From: Streptomyces sp. NBC_01231
GTDB lineage: Bacteria > Actinomycetota > Actinomycetes > Streptomycetales > Streptomycetaceae
Assembly (NCBI GenBank): GCA_035999765.1
Contig: CP108521.1
Location: 8,370,001-8,434,000 of the forward strand
Reading direction: 5' to 3'
Length of the DNA stretch: 64,000 nt
Under the pieces are notes generated by a model. That model did no database searches and was not told the origin of the DNA. It saw only the letters and a list, made by a program, of their open reading frames with translations. The first letter of the stretch is position 1, and every line of letters starts with the position of its first letter. This document shows, in pieces, positions 60,945-64,000 of this stretch. A program made the translations under genes and the position numbers.

Positions 60945-61519
60945 CCCCTGCGCTCCCCCATCAGGTTTCGTCGGCCTCGGACGAGCCGCCGGCCGAGGGC
61001 CGTCGGCACATGATCCGCCGCAGGGCGCTGACACTGAGCATCATCGTGCTCCTGATCGGCGTCCCGGCCGGCTATCTGGTGATCTCCGCCAACCAGAGCC
61101 GCGACAGCGGCAAGGACAAGGAGGCGAAGTACTCGGCGACCGGCCTCACCGCCGGCTGGCCCTCCAAGGTCCAGCGCCGGCTGTACCAGGTGCCGATCCC
61201 GCACCCCGCGGACCAGATCGCGTACTACGAGACCAACAACTGGAAGACCAGCCGTCTGTACGCCCAGTTCCGCACCTCGAGCGCGGGCCTGGACGCCTTC
61301 CTCACCGGCGTGGGTGTGAACCGGGGCGACCTCAAGCAGGGCAAGATCACCGTCAGCGCCCGGGACCAGCACATCACCGGCTGGTCCTTCAAGACCCCCG
61401 GCCCCTGGTCGGGCCTCGTCCACAGGCAGAAGAACCCGGCCCCCACCCAGGACATCGCCGTCAACCTGTCCAACCCGGCGTCCCCCATGGTGTACGTCGT
61501 CTCGCGCACGGTCCCGTGA
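60941..61519 (+). CDS. single-helix membrane protein, 192 aa
   Basis: GTG at 60941 overlaps the ROK stop as GTGA. One membrane helix (ALTLSIIVLLIGVPAGYLVI) near residue 30 with a basic flank, then an extracytoplasmic domain of about 140 residues ending in 'VYVVSRTVP'. No family is recognised, though similar proteins follow ROK kinases in Streptomyces. Function is unknown. Confidence 0.85.
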   Translation: MTPALPHQVSSASDEPPAEGRRHMIRRRALTLSIIVLLIGVPAGYLVISANQSRDSGKDKEAKYSATGLTAGWPSKVQRRLYQVPIPHPADQIAYYETNNWKTSRLYAQFRTSSAGLDAFLTGVGVNRGDLKQGKITVSARDQHITGWSFKTPGPWSGLVHRQKNPAPTQDIAVNLSNPASPMVYVVSRTVP

Positions 61520-61617
61520 CAGGCGGGCTCCGACCGGTCGCCGGAGCCGAGTGTCAGACCCCGCCCGTAGAGTCGAAGACGACTGATCCGACACACGGGC
61601 GGGAGGTGGCAGGACGT

Positions 61618-64000
61618 ATGAGCGACACGGCTTCGGTGGCCGAGCGGGCGGCGGACACCGTCCCCCTCCGGCTCGCCGCCGTCTTCCTGCCCGCACCCCT
61701 GCCCCGCGACGGCCGCGTCGCGTTCTGGGACCCGGAGGACGGCGAGCTGCCCGTCGCCCGCACCGAGATCACCGTCGTACGACGGCATGGTGCCGGAGTC
61801 CGCCGCAGGACCGCCCCCGCACTGTCGCTGCCCCTCGGCGAGGCCCTGCCCCTGCTCGTGCGCGCTCGCCGGGACCGAGCCGCCCATCCCGCCACCGTCT
61901 GCTGGGGCGCCGCCGCGCTGCACGCGCTGCGGCTCACCGCCCGCGGCCGTCTGCTCCCGGGCCTGACGGCCACCGGACACGACGCCTGGCGGGCCGGCCC
62001 CCTCGACCCGGACGACATCGCCCACCTGCGCGCGGTCGCCGCCGCCCTGCCGTACGAGGGCCACGCGGTCCCGCTGTCCGGCCCGGGCCCGATCCGGCTG
62101 CCCGAACCGGAAGCGCTGATGCGTTCCTTCCTGGACGCGGTGGCGGACACCCTGCCCCGCACCCCGGCCGCGCCCTACGCCTCCGGCAGGCCGTTCGCGG
62201 CGCGCGAGCCCCAGCGACTGCCCGACGCGCAGGACTGGGCCGCGGAGGTCGCCGTCGGCATGGACGCGGGCGTGCGGATCTCGCTGCGCCTCGACCTGTC
62301 GGCGTACGACCTGTTCGACGACCCGGGCGACGGTGTACGCAGCGCGGGCGCCGCGATCGTCCAGGTGCACAGCCTCGCCGACCCCACCCTCATGACGGAC
62401 GCGGCGGATCTGTGGGCGGGCCGGGCGGACGCGGCCTTCGGCCCCCGCGCGCGCGTGGACGCCGCCCTCGCCGTGCGGCGCGCGGCCCGCGTCTGGCCGC
62501 CGCTCGACCGGCTCGCCGAACAGGACGTGCCCGACGTACTGGCCCTGTCCGACGAGGAGTTGGGTGATCTGCTCGGCGTGGCCGCGACCCGGCTCGCGGC
62601 GGCAGGGGTCGCCGTGCACTGGCCCCGGGACCTCGCACAGGACCTCAGCGCGGCCGCGGTCGTCCGACCCGCGCCGGGCTCGGCGACCGACGGGACCGGC
62701 TTCTTCGAGAGCGAGGAACTGCTCCGGTTCCGCTGGCAGTTGGCGCTCGGCGGCGACCCGCTCGACGAAGCCGAGATGGACGCGCTCGCCGAGGCACACC
62801 GCCCCGTCGTCCGCCTCCGGGACCAGTGGGTACTGGTCGACCCGGCACTCGTCCGCAAGGCCCGCAAGCGCGAACTGGGCCTGCTCGACCCGGTCGACGC
62901 GCTCTCCGCCGCCCTCACGGGCAGCGCGGAGGTCGACGGCGAGACGGTGGAGGCGGTACCGGTCGGCGCCCTGGCCACCCTGCGTGACCGCCTCACGACC
63001 GGACTGCGCCCAGCCGAACCGCCCGCCGGTCTGCGCGCCACCCTGCGTGACTACCAACTCCGCGGACTGGCCTGGCTCGACCTCATGACCTCCCTGGGCC
63101 TGGGCGGCTGCCTGGCCGACGACATGGGACTGGGCAAGACGATCACCGTCATCGCCCTGCATCTGCGCCGGGCCCGGCAGGAGCCCACCCTCGTCGTCTG
63201 CCCTGCCTCCCTGCTCGGCAACTGGCAGCGGGAGATCACCCGGTTCGCGCCCGGCGTCCCCGTCCTCCGCTTCCACGGCCCGGACCGCAGCCTGGACGAC
63301 CTCGATGCCGGCGGCTTCGTCCTGACCACATACGGCACCATGAGGTCCACGGCGCCGCGACTGGTCGAGCAGCGCTGGGGCATGGTCGTCGCCGACGAGG
63401 CACAACACGTCAAGAACCCGTACTCGGCCACGGCGAAGGCCCTGCGCACGATCCCGTCCCCCGCGCGCGTGGCCCTGACCGGCACCCCGGTCGAGAACAA
63501 CCTCTCCGAACTGTGGGCGCTGCTGGACTGGACGACACCCGGACTCCTCGGCCCCCTGAAGTCCTTCCGTGCCCGGCACGCCCGCGCGGTGGAGAACGGC
63601 GAGGATGAGGAGGCGGTCGCCCGGCTGGCCCGTCTGGTGCGCCCCTTCCTCCTGCGCCGCAAGAAGTCCGACCCCGGCATCGTCCCCGAGCTGCCCCCCA
63701 AGACCGAGACCGACCACCCCGTCCCGCTCACCCGCGAACAGGCCGCGCTGTACGAGGCGGTGGTCCGCGAGTCCCTGCTCGCCATCGAGACGGCGCAGGG
63801 CATCGCCCGCCGGGGCATGGTGCTGAAGCTGCTGGGCGCGCTGAAGCAGATCTGCGACCACCCCGCGCTGTACCTGAAAGAGGACGTCCCGCCGACGGCC
63901 GGTGATCGACTCGCCGCCCGCTCCGGCAAGCTGGCCCTGCTGGACGAACTGCTGGACACGTTGCTGGCCGAGGACGGCTCGGCGATCGTCTTCACGCAGT
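61618..64000 (+). CDS. SNF2-family helicase, C-terminus beyond window edge
   Basis: An open frame from the ATG at 61618 (upstream GGGAGGTGGCAGGACG) to the window end, 794 visible residues without a stop. The first about 480 residues form the N-terminal region typical of bacterial SNF2/HepA-like proteins. The helicase part begins with 'LRDYQLRGLAWL', Walker A 'DDMGLGKTI', 'VCPASLLGNWQREI', the DEAQH box, 'ALTGTPVENNLSELW' and then the start of the second lobe (LKQICDHP). It probably remodels DNA or RNA-polymerase complexes. Confidence 0.93.
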   Translation, partial: MSDTASVAERAADTVPLRLAAVFLPAPLPRDGRVAFWDPEDGELPVARTEITVVRRHGAGVRRRTAPALSLPLGEALPLLVRARRDRAAHPATVCWGAAALHALRLTARGRLLPGLTATGHDAWRAGPLDPDDIAHLRAVAAALPYEGHAVPLSGPGPIRLPEPEALMRSFLDAVADTLPRTPAAPYASGRPFAAREPQRLPDAQDWAAEVAVGMDAGVRISLRLDLSAYDLFDDPGDGVRSAGAAIVQVHSLADPTLMTDAADLWAGRADAAFGPRARVDAALAVRRAARVWPPLDRLAEQDVPDVLALSDEELGDLLGVAATRLAAAGVAVHWPRDLAQDLSAAAVVRPAPGSATDGTGFFESEELLRFRWQLALGGDPLDEAEMDALAEAHRPVVRLRDQWVLVDPALVRKARKRELGLLDPVDALSAALTGSAEVDGETVEAVPVGALATLRDRLTTGLRPAEPPAGLRATLRDYQLRGLAWLDLMTSLGLGGCLADDMGLGKTITVIALHLRRARQEPTLVVCPASLLGNWQREITRFAPGVPVLRFHGPDRSLDDLDAGGFVLTTYGTMRSTAPRLVEQRWGMVVADEAQHVKNPYSATAKALRTIPSPARVALTGTPVENNLSELWALLDWTTPGLLGPLKSFRARHARAVENGEDEEAVARLARLVRPFLLRRKKSDPGIVPELPPKTETDHPVPLTREQAALYEAVVRESLLAIETAQGIARRGMVLKLLGALKQICDHPALYLKEDVPPTAGDRLAARSGKLALLDELLDTLLAEDGSAIVFTQ

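Noticed and set aside
61225..63861. 878-codon minus-strand open frame
   Set aside because: It is antisense to the SNF2 helicase, whose motifs are complete on the plus strand.

Overview
The window is high-GC actinobacterial DNA, almost certainly from a Streptomyces chromosome. The signs are G/C-rich third codon positions, frequent GTG starts, ATGA/GTGA/TGATG gene overlaps, a conservon, several long XRE-type regulators with TPR-like C-termini, TTA codons confined to regulatory and accessory genes, and an arm-like mix of accessory and core loci.

Bases 1 to about 26,280 are accessory. On the minus strand lie a GTGA-coupled operon cut by the left edge (DUF6624-like, GNAT-like, LuxR-type HTH), an acyl-CoA dehydrogenase, a five-gene conservon (kinase-like, roadblock, DUF742, GTPase, GAF protein) and a GH15 trehalase/glucoamylase. 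Next come a regulator gene broken by two in-frame stop codons, a TrmO-like protein, an anti-sigma-type ATPase, and an XRE regulator coupled to an APH-type kinase. From 21202 down to 15452 runs a compact minus-strand operon that looks like a new ribosomal peptide (RiPP) cluster: a 36-residue cysteine-free precursor, TfuA, YcaO, a SAM methyltransferase, a GpsA-type dehydrogenase, a small membrane protein and a frameshifted HTTM/SdpB-type membrane protein. A divergent regulator with three TTA codons faces it across a palindrome-rich gap. An excisionase and a tyrosine integrase (24781-26275) mark the right boundary of the accessory block.

From about 26,300 the content becomes core-like. A DUF77/HTH pair leads into urate catabolism (uraD, uraH, urate oxidase, 8-oxoguanine deaminase). 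Allantoin and glyoxylate genes (malate synthase, allR, allantoinase, allantoicase) lie 20 kb further on. TTCAA-N7-TTGA and TTCC-N7-GGAA boxes recur in front of uraD, aceB and allB, so urate, allantoin and glyoxylate use probably form one regulon, with AllR as the likely regulator. Between them lie an AraC/NmrA divergent pair, a thioesterase, a nine-unit degenerate tandem repeat, a phosphatase, a frameshifted aminotransferase facing an HxlR regulator, a secreted VWA protein with a partner, two divergent IucA/IucC siderophore synthetases, a secreted GH43-like protein with a split propeller, and a HipA-like kinase coupled to a SelT/W/H protein.

The right end holds an SDR, a two-component pair with a P450, a Gfo/Idh/MocA oxidoreductase, GntR and ROK trio sharing a TGTCCGGACA box, a small membrane protein, and an SNF2-family helicase cut by the right edge. 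I saw no rRNA, tRNA or CRISPR array.
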